In this document: positions 41,501 to 49,915 of the stretch, in pieces
How the letters are laid out: every line of letters starts with the position of its first letter
How positions within the stretch are numbered: the first letter of the stretch is position 1
Origin: JACVRW01 sp963826165
GTDB lineage: Bacteria; Actinomycetota; Thermoleophilia; Solirubrobacterales; Thermoleophilaceae
Length of the DNA stretch: 64,000 nt
NCBI GenBank assembly: GCA_963826165.1
Contig: CAWGWC010000007.1
Coordinates: 248,001 to 312,000, forward strand
Reading direction: 5' to 3'
Position numbers and translations under genes: made by a program
Notes under the pieces: model-generated
Told to the model about the DNA's origin: nothing
What the model saw: the letters and a program-made list of their open reading frames with translations, nothing else
The model's database searches: none

Positions 41501-43156
41501 ATGTCTCAGAGGAGACGCAATCGCCTCGCCGGGCTGTCGGCGATGGCGGCGGTGGGCCTGTTGGCCCTGCCCGGGGCGGCAAGCGCCGCGGTGACGTCCG
41601 GCGTGGACGCCGCCGGCAAGCTGACCGTCACGAGCAACGCCGGTGATCCGATCACGATCACGTGTGTGGCCGGCAAGGTGCAGGTCAATGCGGCCGCCAT
41701 CCCCGGCGATCCCAACTGCACCGCGATCACGGCCATGGAGGTCTACGGCGGCCCGCAGGCCAACGCGATCACCCTCACCGGCGTCGATGCGACCGCCTTC
41801 CCCGCACTGGTCGCCCCCGTGAAGGTCTACGGGGCGGGCGGGGACGACAGCGTCCTCGGAAGCCAGTTCGCCGACACGGTCTATGGCGGCGGGGGCAACG
41901 ACCGCATCGTGGGTGACAACAACCCGCTCAACACCCGTGATCAGTCGCTGGGCGAGGCCGGCAACGACACCATGGTCTGGAACCCCGGTGACGGCGACGA
42001 CCTCAACGAGGGCGGCGCCGGCAGCGACACCAGCCAGGTCAACGGAGGTGGCGACGAGCAGTTCACGATCGCTCCCTCGGCCACGCCCGGTCGTGTCTCC
42101 TTCGACCGCACCGGCCCGTCGCCCATACCGGGGCCGTTCAACGTCGACATCGGCACTACCGAGCGCCTGGACTTCAACGCAGGCAACGGTGTCGACACGC
42201 TGACCACCGCCGGCGCGCCGGCCATCGCCCTCGACATCGACGGTGGCGAAGGCGACGACGTGCTCGAGGGCGGCGACAACGCCGACCTGATTCGCGGTGG
42301 CGGCGGCAACGACCGCATCGAGGGTGACAACAACCCGCTGAACACGCGCGATTCGTCCTTGGGCGAGGCGGGCGACGACACCATGGTCTGGAACCCCGGC
42401 GATGACGACGACATCAACGAGGGCGGCGACGGCAACGACACCGTTGAGGTCAACGGCGGCGGCGTCGACGAGGACTTCCGCGTGAAGCCCTCGAGCGCCC
42501 CGGGACGGGTGTCCTTCGACCGCATCGGCCCAGACCCGCCCGGTCCGTTCAACATCGACATCGGCTCGTCCGAGCAGCTGGTGCTGAACGCCGGCGCCGG
42601 CAACGACACGCTGTTCGGCAGCAAGGGGCTCGCTGGACTCATCAAGAGCACCCTGAACGGCGATGACGGCAACGACCGCATCAAGGGCACCGACGGCGAG
42701 GACCTCCTCTCCGGCGGCGCGGGCAAGGACCTGGTCCGCTCCCGCGACCGCGCTGAGGATCGCGTGGAGTGCGGCGACGGCTTCGACATCGCGTTCGTGG
42801 ACGACCGCGACCTCGTGCGTGGCTGCGACATCGTGCTGGGCGGCTTCCTGCGCGTCAAGCACAGCGCCAAGTCGGTCTCGCTGGCCGGCAACACGGCGGC
42901 GCTGAAGCTCAAGTGCACCACCGGCAGCTGCAAGGGCAAAGTGCACCTGGTCTACAAGGGCAAGAGCATCGGCTCGAAGTCCTACAAGCTCAAGGGCAAG
43001 AAGGCGAAGACCGTGCGGGTGAAGGTCGGCCAGCGCGGGATGCGCCTGCTCGACAAGGTGTCGCAGAAGGGCCTAAAAATCCAGCTGCGCATCGACGCCA
43101 AGGATTCGAAGGGCAACGGCTGGCGCACGTCAGACCCGCTGCGCCTGAAGATCTAA
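41501..43156 (+). CDS. Secreted RTX-like calcium-binding repeat protein
   Basis: A 551-residue secreted protein. After a signal peptide (about 1-30) come glycine/aspartate repeats of the hemolysin-type calcium-binding family (GGGGNDRI, GGEGDDVLEGG, GGAGKD) that bind calcium in beta-roll form. A unit of about 137 residues (111-247) is repeated in 248-384, sharing the long segment NNPLNTRD..SLGEAG, so an internal duplication is evident. The last 110 residues are lysine-rich beta strands, a possible anchoring domain. Substrate or partner unknown; a surface or extracellular role is likely. AAGGAG precedes the ATG. Confidence 0.85.
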   Translation: MSQRRRNRLAGLSAMAAVGLLALPGAASAAVTSGVDAAGKLTVTSNAGDPITITCVAGKVQVNAAAIPGDPNCTAITAMEVYGGPQANAITLTGVDATAFPALVAPVKVYGAGGDDSVLGSQFADTVYGGGGNDRIVGDNNPLNTRDQSLGEAGNDTMVWNPGDGDDLNEGGAGSDTSQVNGGGDEQFTIAPSATPGRVSFDRTGPSPIPGPFNVDIGTTERLDFNAGNGVDTLTTAGAPAIALDIDGGEGDDVLEGGDNADLIRGGGGNDRIEGDNNPLNTRDSSLGEAGDDTMVWNPGDDDDINEGGDGNDTVEVNGGGVDEDFRVKPSSAPGRVSFDRIGPDPPGPFNIDIGSSEQLVLNAGAGNDTLFGSKGLAGLIKSTLNGDDGNDRIKGTDGEDLLSGGAGKDLVRSRDRAEDRVECGDGFDIAFVDDRDLVRGCDIVLGGFLRVKHSAKSVSLAGNTAALKLKCTTGSCKGKVHLVYKGKSIGSKSYKLKGKKAKTVRVKVGQRGMRLLDKVSQKGLKIQLRIDAKDSKGNGWRTSDPLRLKI

Positions 43157-43185
43157 GGCACAGAGAGACGAAATCAGCAGGTCAA

Positions 43186-43222
43186 GCGCGGCGGGCGGCC
43201 CTTGCGGGGCCGCCCGTCGCGC
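43186..43222 (+). terminator. Strong hairpin downstream of the RTX-like gene
   Basis: A 16-bp GC-rich stem (43186-43201 with 43207-43222, one G-T wobble) with a 5-base loop lies 30 bases after the stop. No T-tract follows, so it would be a non-canonical terminator or an mRNA-stabilising structure. Confidence 0.55.
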
Positions 43223-43262
43223 TACTCTCGTGGCAGTCGTCACGAGCAGAGGAGACCTTGCG

Positions 43263-43730
43263 ATGGCCTGGGAGAACAGCGTGCTGGTGGTGGCCAACGT
43301 CACGGCCACGGCGGACGAGCTGATGGCCGCCCTCCGCGAGCGGGCGGAGAAGGGGCCCTGTCGGTTCGTGCTCGTCGTTCCAGCGGAAGCCGCGGAGGGG
43401 AAGGTCCAGCTGGAAGCCGCCCTCGAGAAGATGCGGGCGTCTGGTCTGGAGCACGTGAGTGGGCACGTCGGCGATCGCGACCCGGTGGTGGCGGCGATGG
43501 AGGCCTTCGACCCGATGAAGTTCGACGAGATCGTGGTCTCGACGTTGCCGAGCGGCTCTTCGCGCTGGCTGGGCGTCGACCTGCCGCGGCGCCTGGGCAA
43601 GCTCACCTCGGTGCCCGTGCACCACGTGGTCTCCCATCCCCGGCGCGAAGTGCAGTCCCAGCCCGTCCCCGAGCGCGAGAGCCTCGGCGTGCTGTCGCCG
43701 CTCGCCGCGGCGCTGACGAAGAAGGGTTAG
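43263..43730 (+). CDS. Small cytosolic alpha/beta protein, Usp-like
   Basis: A 155-residue protein of Usp-like size and order: an N-terminal strand SVLVVANVTA, FVLVVPAEAA, HVSGHVGDRDPVVAA and a late FDEIVVSTLP. It lacks a clear ATP-binding G-2x-G-9x-G(S/T) loop apart from SGSS. The ATG at 43263 has GAGGAGA upstream; a GTG at 43230 has not. Its 3' end overlaps the convergent acyl-CoA dehydrogenase gene by 4 bp. Function not known. Confidence 0.7.
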   Translation: MAWENSVLVVANVTATADELMAALRERAEKGPCRFVLVVPAEAAEGKVQLEAALEKMRASGLEHVSGHVGDRDPVVAAMEAFDPMKFDEIVVSTLPSGSSRWLGVDLPRRLGKLTSVPVHHVVSHPRREVQSQPVPERESLGVLSPLAAALTKKG

Positions 43731-44749
43731 GCGACCGCGGCGGGGGTCTCGAGCCCCGACTGCTGAGCCACCCGCTCGCGGTGCTCGGCGGCCGAGCCGA
43801 ACATCAGCGAGTTGGTCTTGGCCCGCTTGAGGAAGAAGTGGAGGTCGTGCTCCCAGGTGAAGCCGATTCCGCCGTGCACCTGCAGCGACGAGGTGCACAC
43901 CCGCCAGCCGGCGTCCGAGGCGTAGGCCTTGGCCAGCGAGGCGGCGAGCGTCCGCGTCTCGGGCTCGGAGTCCGCGCACCAGGCCGCGTAGTAGGTGCCC
44001 GACCGCGCGCCCTCCACCTCCATCAGCATCTGGGCGCACCGGTGTGAGACCGCCTGGTAGGCGCCGATCGGGCGGTCGAACTGCTTGCGGTCGCGCGCGT
44101 ACTCCACCGCCATCTCCATCGCGCGCTGAGCCACGCCCACGCTCTCCGCGGCCACGGCGGTGGCGATGCGGTCCACGGCCGCGTCGAGGTCTCCGGGCAG
44201 CGGATCGCCGCCCTCGGCCCGTACCCGGGCGAAGCGGCGGGTCGGGTCCATGCTCTCGAACGGCTCCACGTCCGCGGCCGATCGCTCCACCAGCACGGCC
44301 CCGTCGGGTCCGGCGATGACGATCACGTCGGCGCTGTCGGCGTCGGGAACGAGGCGAGCCTCTCCTCCCGAGTCCTTGGCCAGGCCGACCGTGCCGGTGA
44401 GCTCGCCCGTGGCGAGCCCGGGCAGCCAGCGGGCCTTCTGCTCGTCGGAGCCGGCGTACTGGAGCGCGAGGCCCGCCGCGGCGCTCGACAGGAACGGCAC
44501 CGGCGCGAGCGCGTAGCCGAGCTCCTCCATGAGGATGATCAGCTCGACCGTGCCGAGCTCCTGGCCGCCGTGCTCCTCGTCGATGAAGATGCCGGCCCAG
44601 CCCAGCTCCGCCATCTCCTTCCAGGCGTCGTCGTCGTAGGCCTTGGCCTCGGCCAGCTCTCGGACCCGCTCGGACTTGAAGCGCGCGGCGAGGAACTCGT
44701 TGGCCGTGCGCTTGATGGCCTGCTGGTCGTCGGTGAAGTCGAAGTTCAT
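43727..44749 (-). CDS. Acyl-CoA dehydrogenase, FadE27-like subunit
   Basis: A 340-residue acyl-CoA dehydrogenase, shorter than usual. It contains the SLQVHGGIGFTWEHDLHFFL segment of the partner-type subunit seen in heteromeric acyl-CoA dehydrogenases (FadE/ChsE pairs), which act on bulky acyl-CoAs such as steroid side chains. It lies nine bases from the next gene, which matches the other subunit type. The pair is probably an alpha2beta2 enzyme. Catalytic residue not certain from the sequence alone. Confidence 0.85.
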   Translation of the reverse strand: MNFDFTDDQQAIKRTANEFLAARFKSERVRELAEAKAYDDDAWKEMAELGWAGIFIDEEHGGQELGTVELIILMEELGYALAPVPFLSSAAAGLALQYAGSDEQKARWLPGLATGELTGTVGLAKDSGGEARLVPDADSADVIVIAGPDGAVLVERSAADVEPFESMDPTRRFARVRAEGGDPLPGDLDAAVDRIATAVAAESVGVAQRAMEMAVEYARDRKQFDRPIGAYQAVSHRCAQMLMEVEGARSGTYYAAWCADSEPETRTLAASLAKAYASDAGWRVCTSSLQVHGGIGFTWEHDLHFFLKRAKTNSLMFGSAAEHRERVAQQSGLETPAAVA

Positions 44750-44758
44750 CTCAGGCTC

Positions 44759-45895
44759 CTAGCGCAGCTTGGGCAGGCCGAGCACCCGCTCGGCGATGAT
44801 GTTCTTGAGGATCTCGGTGGTGCCGCCCTCGATCGAGTTCGCGCGGGAGCGCAACAGGCGGTAGGTCCAGGCCGACTCCCAGTCGGCGCCGTCCTCACCC
44901 AGGATGTCCACCGCCAGCTCGGTCAGCGCCTGGTTGATCTCACCCCACTGCCACTTCGGCAGCGAGCCCTCCGGCCCGGGGACGCCGGTCTTCATTATCG
45001 AGGTGAGCCCGCGCCACGAGTTGAGCCGCAGGAGCTCCACCTCGATCGTCAGCTGCGCGAGCCGCTGGCGAATCAGCGGGTCGTCGGCCACGCCGCGCTC
45101 GCGGGCGAGGTCCTTGACGTCCTCGAGGGCGATTCTCACTCCAGCGGCCGCTGATGCGCCGAGACCGGCGCGCTCGTTCATCAGCGTGGTGATGGCCACT
45201 CCCCAGCCGTTCCCCACACCGCCCACGACGTTCTCGTCGGGGATGCGAGCCTCTTCGATGAACAGCTCGTTGAACTCGGGTTGATTCGTGATCTGGTGCA
45301 GCGGGCGGACCTGCACCTCCTCCTGCTCCATGTCCATGATGAAGTAGGTGAGGCCCTGGTGCTTGGGCACGTCCTGGTCGGTGCGCGCCACGAGCATGCA
45401 CCACTTGGACTTGTGGGCGAAGGTGGTCCACACCTTCTGGCCGGTGACAACCCACTCGCCGTTCGACTTGACCGCCTTGGTCTTGAGCGAGGCCAGATCC
45501 GAGCCTGACTCGGGCTCCGAGAAGCCCTGACACCAGATCTCCTCGCCCGTGAGTATCGGCTTGAGCCAGCGCTCCTTCTGCTCATCGGTGCCGTGGTGGA
45601 TCACCACCGGCCCGCCCATGACCATGCCGAGGACATTGGCCGGCTGGGGAGCGCGCGCCCGGGCCATCTCCTCGCCGAACAGCGCCTGCTCGATAAGGGT
45701 GGCGCCGCGGCCGCCGTACTCCTTCGGCCACGAGAAGCCGGCGTAACCGGCGTCGTAGAGCACGCGCTGCCACTGGCGCCGGTGATCGAAGGCCTCGTCC
45801 TCGCCGGGCGGATCCTCTCCGGGATGGTTGCCGGCGAGCCAGGAGCGCAGCTCGTCGCGGAAGGCCTCTTCGGAGGGCGACAGCGTCAGGTCCAT
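44759..45895 (-). CDS. Acyl-CoA dehydrogenase, FadE26-like subunit
   Basis: A 378-residue acyl-CoA dehydrogenase. It carries FSEPESGSDLAS for FAD binding and ends SIEGGTTEILKNIIAERVLG, typical of the larger subunit of two-subunit enzymes. The ATG at 45895 gives the normal start MDLTLSPSEE; the frame is open nine codons further. It is upstream of and paired with the FadE27-like gene, and divergent from the TetR gene with a palindrome between them. Confidence 0.9.
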   Translation of the reverse strand: MDLTLSPSEEAFRDELRSWLAGNHPGEDPPGEDEAFDHRRQWQRVLYDAGYAGFSWPKEYGGRGATLIEQALFGEEMARARAPQPANVLGMVMGGPVVIHHGTDEQKERWLKPILTGEEIWCQGFSEPESGSDLASLKTKAVKSNGEWVVTGQKVWTTFAHKSKWCMLVARTDQDVPKHQGLTYFIMDMEQEEVQVRPLHQITNQPEFNELFIEEARIPDENVVGGVGNGWGVAITTLMNERAGLGASAAAGVRIALEDVKDLARERGVADDPLIRQRLAQLTIEVELLRLNSWRGLTSIMKTGVPGPEGSLPKWQWGEINQALTELAVDILGEDGADWESAWTYRLLRSRANSIEGGTTEILKNIIAERVLGLPKLR

Positions 45896-45903
45896 GGCGG
45901 TAA

Positions 45904-45919
45904 TGTACCAAGGAGTACA
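45904..45919. promoter_or_regulatory. Palindrome between acyl-CoA dehydrogenase and tetR
   Basis: TGTAC, six bases, GTACA: a TetR-type operator pattern lying in the 26-bp gap between the two divergent genes. It covers the AAGGAG ribosome site of the tetR gene. Autoregulation and control of the dehydrogenase pair are inferred. Confidence 0.5.
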
Positions 45920-45921
45920 CA

Positions 45922-46590
45922 ATGGAGGGCAGTCCCGACATCCCGCGCCGCCTGCCCCGTGGCAGCCACGGTCTCGACCGTGGGTTGGTGGCCGCTTCCC
46001 AGCGCACGCGCATCCTCGAGGCGGTGGGCCGTGCGGTGGCCCAGAAGGGCTACGCCGCGGCGACGATCGACGACATAGTGCGCGGCGCGGGCGTCTCCAA
46101 GAAGACCTTCTACGAGCACTTCAGCGACAAGGAGGACTGCTTCCTCGCCGCGTACGAGGCCGCGGCCGACGAGCTTTTCGCGCGCGTGCGCGAGGCTCAG
46201 GCGGCGCCCGGCCCGTGGCTCGAGCGCACTCGGGCGGGCATCTCGGCCTACCTGCGCTGGCTGGCCGCCGAGCCCGCGCTCGCGCGCGTCTTCCTGATCG
46301 AGGTGGCCGCCGCCGGGCCGCGCGCGGCCGAACGCAGGGAGGCCCTGCGAGACCGCTACACGGAGCAGTTGGCGGAGCTCCAGCGCAACGCGCGTGATGA
46401 GCTGCCCGGGCTTCCCGAGCCCCCCGCGGAGATCTTCCAGGCGGTCGTGGCGGCCGTGGACGACCTGGTGGTGCGGCGCATCCGCGAGGCCGGCGCCGAG
46501 GAGCTGACCGAGCTCGAGCCCATCCTCGTCCACCTTCAGGTGTCTCTCCTGGCGGGTCCCGAGGTGGCCGCCGAGGCCGCGAGCTCATGA
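45922..46590 (+). CDS. TetR-family transcriptional regulator
   Basis: A 222-residue regulator. The N-terminal DNA-binding part reads AVGRAVAQKGYAAATIDDIV, then RGAGVSKKTFYEHFSDKEDCF, the TetR helix-turn-helix. The C-terminal ligand domain is helical and not informative. It probably represses the divergent acyl-CoA dehydrogenase pair and itself through the palindrome in the gap. Starting residues 1-25 are extra compared with the family, so an internal start is possible. Confidence 0.9.
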   Translation: MEGSPDIPRRLPRGSHGLDRGLVAASQRTRILEAVGRAVAQKGYAAATIDDIVRGAGVSKKTFYEHFSDKEDCFLAAYEAAADELFARVREAQAAPGPWLERTRAGISAYLRWLAAEPALARVFLIEVAAAGPRAAERREALRDRYTEQLAELQRNARDELPGLPEPPAEIFQAVVAAVDDLVVRRIREAGAEELTELEPILVHLQVSLLAGPEVAAEAASS

Positions 46591-46728
46591 CCGTACGCGT
46601 CTACACCATCGAGCTGGAACCGACGGGAGGCATGCGCCTGCTTCGCCCCTTCCTTGGCGCGATCGTCCGCTCGGGCCTCAAGAAGGACCTTCAGAAGCTG
46701 GAAGGCGATTCTCGAGCAGCGGCAGTAG
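46587..46728 (+). pseudogene. C-terminal remnant of an SRPBCC gene, with frameshift
   Basis: An ATG overlapping the tetR stop (ATGA) opens a frame whose start (VRVYTIELEPTG) and following GMRLLRPFLGAIVRSGLKKD look like the last 40-odd residues of a polyketide-cyclase/SRPBCC protein. Skipping the G at 46701 gives LKAILEQRQ and a stop at 46728, a normal SRPBCC end, so a one-base insertion is likely. The N-terminal two-thirds and a stretch around TG-GM are missing. It is probably a dead fragment. Confidence 0.55.
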
Positions 46729-46743
46729 CGCCGCCGCTCTGCC

Positions 46744-47670
46744 TCAGTCGATCGTCAGGACGGCTTTGCCGCGCACTCGCCGCTCGATCAGCGCCTCGAG
46801 CGCGCCGGCGGCGTCGCGCCAGCTCATCGTCAGATCGATCTGCGTGTCGAGCCTGCCGGCGGCCACCTCGCCGGCCAGGAAGGTCAGGTCGCTGACGGCG
46901 GAGTCGTTGCGGTCGACCTCCTCGAAGACGCGCAAGCCGTAGAGACGGACGCCCACCTGCGGGTAGAAGGCCGACGCGTCGAAGGTCGTTGGCTCGCCGG
47001 ACGAGATCCCGAAGTTCACCACGATCCCCCATTGCTCGAGGCGGGTCATTGCGGCGGCGAGGGTGGAGCCGCCCACCGACTCGATCACGATGTCGTAGCG
47101 CGGTCCGTCGGGGTCCAGCTCGAAGATCAGCTCATCCGCCCCGAGCTCGACCAGGCCCTCGGCGCGCTCCGGACTTGCCGCCAGGGCCGTCACGTGAGCG
47201 CCGCCGCGATGGGCCAGCTGCACCGCGAAGCGGCCGACTCCTCCGGACGCACCCGTGACGAGCGAGCGGCGTCCGAGCAGGGGGCCGGCCACGTCCAGCG
47301 CGCGGACGGCGGTGAGCCCGGCCACGGGCAGAGTCGACGCCTGCTCGAAGCTCACCTCGTCCGGCAGCCCGGCCAGCCGGCGGGTGGGCACGGCGGCGAG
47401 CTCGGCCCAGGCGCCCTCCATGACCAGGCCCACCACCCGGGCCCCGGCCGGTGGTCCGCTTCCGTCGGCCGCGGCGTCGCGAACCACGCCGGCCACGTCC
47501 CAGCCGTGCACCGTGCCCTCTTCGCGCCTGGGCAGATAGCGCGCCTCGCCCCGGTTGAGGGAGACGGCGCGGACCTCCACCAGGGCATCGCCCGGGCCGG
47601 GGGACGGTGTTTCGACCTCCGCCAGCTCGACCCCGCCGCGAGCGGACGGCCGGGCCACCAGGGCCCGCAT
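46744..47670 (-). CDS. Zinc-type alcohol dehydrogenase-like / quinone oxidoreductase
   Basis: A 308-residue medium-chain dehydrogenase/reductase of the quinone oxidoreductase type, with the GDALVEVRAVSLNRGEARY N-terminus, VHGWDVAGVV, and the NADPH loop VTGASGGVGRFAVQLA. The structural-zinc cysteine loop is absent, so it is a zinc-free QOR-like enzyme. The ATG at 47670 gives the normal start. The substrate is unknown. It is divergent from the membrane protein gene by 64 bp. Confidence 0.88.
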   Translation of the reverse strand: MRALVARPSARGGVELAEVETPSPGPGDALVEVRAVSLNRGEARYLPRREEGTVHGWDVAGVVRDAAADGSGPPAGARVVGLVMEGAWAELAAVPTRRLAGLPDEVSFEQASTLPVAGLTAVRALDVAGPLLGRRSLVTGASGGVGRFAVQLAHRGGAHVTALAASPERAEGLVELGADELIFELDPDGPRYDIVIESVGGSTLAAAMTRLEQWGIVVNFGISSGEPTTFDASAFYPQVGVRLYGLRVFEEVDRNDSAVSDLTFLAGEVAAGRLDTQIDLTMSWRDAAGALEALIERRVRGKAVLTID

Positions 47671-47734
47671 GGTCTCAGTCGGCGGGGGCGGGGTCACTTG
47701 GGCCGCCAACCTACAGCACGTACATTTCCGCCTG

Positions 47735-48328
47735 ATGGAGCAGGCTTCCTCGTCCACGAGGGACCGGCCGGCGCGCAAGCGGCGGCTGCTCGTCGGCGTC
47801 GTGCTTGGTGTGATCGCGCTGGCCGCGGTCGTGGCCGCCGTGCTCGTGTTCACCGCCGACGACACCGACGAGCCGCCCGATCGCCCGGATGAGGTGGAGG
47901 CCGGAAGTCCGGTGGCTCTCTCCGAGGAGGACCTGCGTTCCTACGTCCGGGAACTGGGCACGCCGGTGTACTGGGCGGGGCCACGCCCCGAGACCGACTA
48001 TGAGGTCACCAGAACCGAGGACGCGAGCGTGTTCGTCCGCTATCTGCCTCGGGGCACCGTGGCCGGCGATCCCCGCCCTCGCTTCGTCACCGTCGCCACC
48101 TACTCGACCGCCGGTGCCTACGAGTTCCTGCGGCGGCAGGGGAGGCGCGAGGGCTGGTCGTCGCAGCGGACGACGTCCGGCGCTCTCGTGGCCTTCGCCG
48201 AGGAGACTCCCACCAGCGTCTACTTCGCCTTCCCGGACGCCGATCTGCAGGTCGAGGTCTTCGCGCCGCAGCTCGACCGGGCCCGCGAGCTGGTGCTCGG
48301 CGGCGACATCGCGCCGGTGAGCGGCTAG
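47735..48328 (+). CDS. Membrane-anchored extracytoplasmic protein
   Basis: A 197-residue protein with a basic N-terminus and a single span (about residues 17-38, VVLGVIALAAVVAAVLVF), then an acidic linker and an extracellular domain of about 130 residues (LGTPVYWAGPRPETDYEVTR, FVTVATYSTAGAYEFLRR). I do not recognise the family. It is convergent with the kinase gene, 56 bases apart, which holds nothing clear. Confidence 0.7.
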   Translation: MEQASSSTRDRPARKRRLLVGVVLGVIALAAVVAAVLVFTADDTDEPPDRPDEVEAGSPVALSEEDLRSYVRELGTPVYWAGPRPETDYEVTRTEDASVFVRYLPRGTVAGDPRPRFVTVATYSTAGAYEFLRRQGRREGWSSQRTTSGALVAFAEETPTSVYFAFPDADLQVEVFAPQLDRARELVLGGDIAPVSG

Positions 48329-48384
48329 CTCGACTCGGTCTGGGTGGTCGAGGCCTGGGGCCAGGACGTGGTCTCGGTCCTCGC

Positions 48385-49887
48385 TCAGCCGTCGCCGGCC
48401 GCGCGGCGGGCCAGCGCCAGCTCGCGCCGGACGGTGGCGGTCTGGTTGGGAATCTGGAGCCGCTGCTCGAGGTAGGGAATCGCCTCGGTGGGCCGGCCGG
48501 CCAGCCGCAGCGCCCTGCCGAGGTTGAACAGCGCGTACGCGTAGTTGATGTCGGTGGTGCCCTCGGGGAACGACTCCACCGCTTGCTGCAGCACCGGCAC
48601 CGCCTCGGCGTACCGGCCGGCGTTGAGAAGGTCGAAGCCCTGGGTGTTCAGGTCGGCGCCGCTCCCGGCGGTGGGCTCCGGCTGCTCGGGCTGGACCGGG
48701 GTCTGGGCCTGCGGCTCGGCTTCGGGCTCAGGCTGGACCGGGTTCTGGGCCTGCGGCTCGCTTTCGGGCGCAGGCTGGACCGGGTTCTGGTCCGGCTGCT
48801 CAGGCTCGTTCTGCTGCGCCTTCTCCGGCCGGCCCTCGCTGGCGCCCGAGCCGGCCCCGATCTCGTTGTCGCCGTCGCCCGAGCTGAGCGCGGCCACCCC
48901 CGCGGCCACCGCGAGCGCGATGATCAGCGCGGCCACGATGAGCGGGAGGCGGCGCGACCTCCCGGACGAGGGCCGGCCCCCGGGAGCGGGCCGGCTCGGC
49001 GGCGGTGCGGGTGGAGCCGCCAGCGGGCGCGTTCGCTCAGTCGGGGGCTCGGCCGCCTGCGTTGGCGGCGCTCCGAGCGCCTCGGCCAGGTCGCGGCCCA
49101 GCCCGCCCGCCGTGGCAGGTCGCTCGACGGGCTCGCGTGACATGGCCGAGGCCAGAAGCTCGGCTGCGGCCGCCGGCGCCTGCGGCCAGTGGTCGCGCAG
49201 GTCGGGCGGCGGCTCCGAGGCGATCGAGTGGGCGATCTGAAGCGGCGTCGCGCCGTCGCGCGGCTTTTGGCCCGCCAGCGCCTCGAAGCAGACGGCGGCC
49301 AGCGCGTAGACGTCGACGGCCGAGCCGGGCTCGCGCCCTTCCAGCTGCTCCGGGGCCATGTAGGCCGCGGTGCCCAGCACGGTGCCGCTGCGGGTGATGC
49401 GCGTGCCGTCGGCCACCGTGGCGATGCCGAGGTCCACGAGCTTGGCCACGCCGTCGTTTCGGAGCAGGATGTTGCCGGGCTTCACGTCACGGTGGATCAC
49501 GAACTCGTCGTGCGCGTGGTCGAGCGCCTCGCCGATCTCGGTCGCCATGGTGCCCACCCGACGCGGGTCCAGCGGTCCCCGCCGCAGCGCCCGCGACAGC
49601 GGCTCGCCGGGCACGTACTCCATGACGATCAGGACGCCCTCATCGTCGACGGCCGTGTCGTAGACCGCCACGAGGTTCGGATGGTTCAGGGACGCGCCGA
49701 GCTTGGCCTCGCGCACGAAGCGCTTTTCGATCTCCTCGGGGCTGTCGGCATGCAGCCGCTTGACCGCCACCAGGCGGTCGAGGCGCTCGTCCCGGCACAG
49801 GAGCACGGAGGCCATGCCTCCGGAACCGAGGTGCCTGACGACCCGGTAGCGCCCGTCCAACAACATCCCCTGCGTCGAAACCGGCAC
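48385..49887 (-). CDS. PknB-like Ser/Thr protein kinase with extracellular TPR domain
   Basis: A 500-residue kinase. Gly-rich loop LGSGGMASV, Lys43, HRDVKPGN (Asp134) and the Mg2+ motif with DLG (Asp152) in place of DFG are all present, so activity is expected. A proline-rich linker precedes one membrane span (about 314-334). Outside is a Pro/Gln/Glu repeat (three copies near QNPVQP) and a C-terminal TPR-like region (about 415-495). The usual PASTA domains are missing; the TPR may be the sensor or docking part. The start is GTG at 49887. Confidence 0.92.
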   Translation of the reverse strand: MPVSTQGMLLDGRYRVVRHLGSGGMASVLLCRDERLDRLVAVKRLHADSPEEIEKRFVREAKLGASLNHPNLVAVYDTAVDDEGVLIVMEYVPGEPLSRALRRGPLDPRRVGTMATEIGEALDHAHDEFVIHRDVKPGNILLRNDGVAKLVDLGIATVADGTRITRSGTVLGTAAYMAPEQLEGREPGSAVDVYALAAVCFEALAGQKPRDGATPLQIAHSIASEPPPDLRDHWPQAPAAAAELLASAMSREPVERPATAGGLGRDLAEALGAPPTQAAEPPTERTRPLAAPPAPPPSRPAPGGRPSSGRSRRLPLIVAALIIALAVAAGVAALSSGDGDNEIGAGSGASEGRPEKAQQNEPEQPDQNPVQPAPESEPQAQNPVQPEPEAEPQAQTPVQPEQPEPTAGSGADLNTQGFDLLNAGRYAEAVPVLQQAVESFPEGTTDINYAYALFNLGRALRLAGRPTEAIPYLEQRLQIPNQTATVRRELALARRAAGDG

Positions 49888-49915
49888 TACGGCGAGGGTA
49901 CCCGCAGTCGGTGGC

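Noticed and set aside
41051..42946. A 631-codon reverse-strand frame over the RTX-like gene
   Set aside because: It arises from the glycine/aspartate repeats read backward; low-complexity product with no domain.
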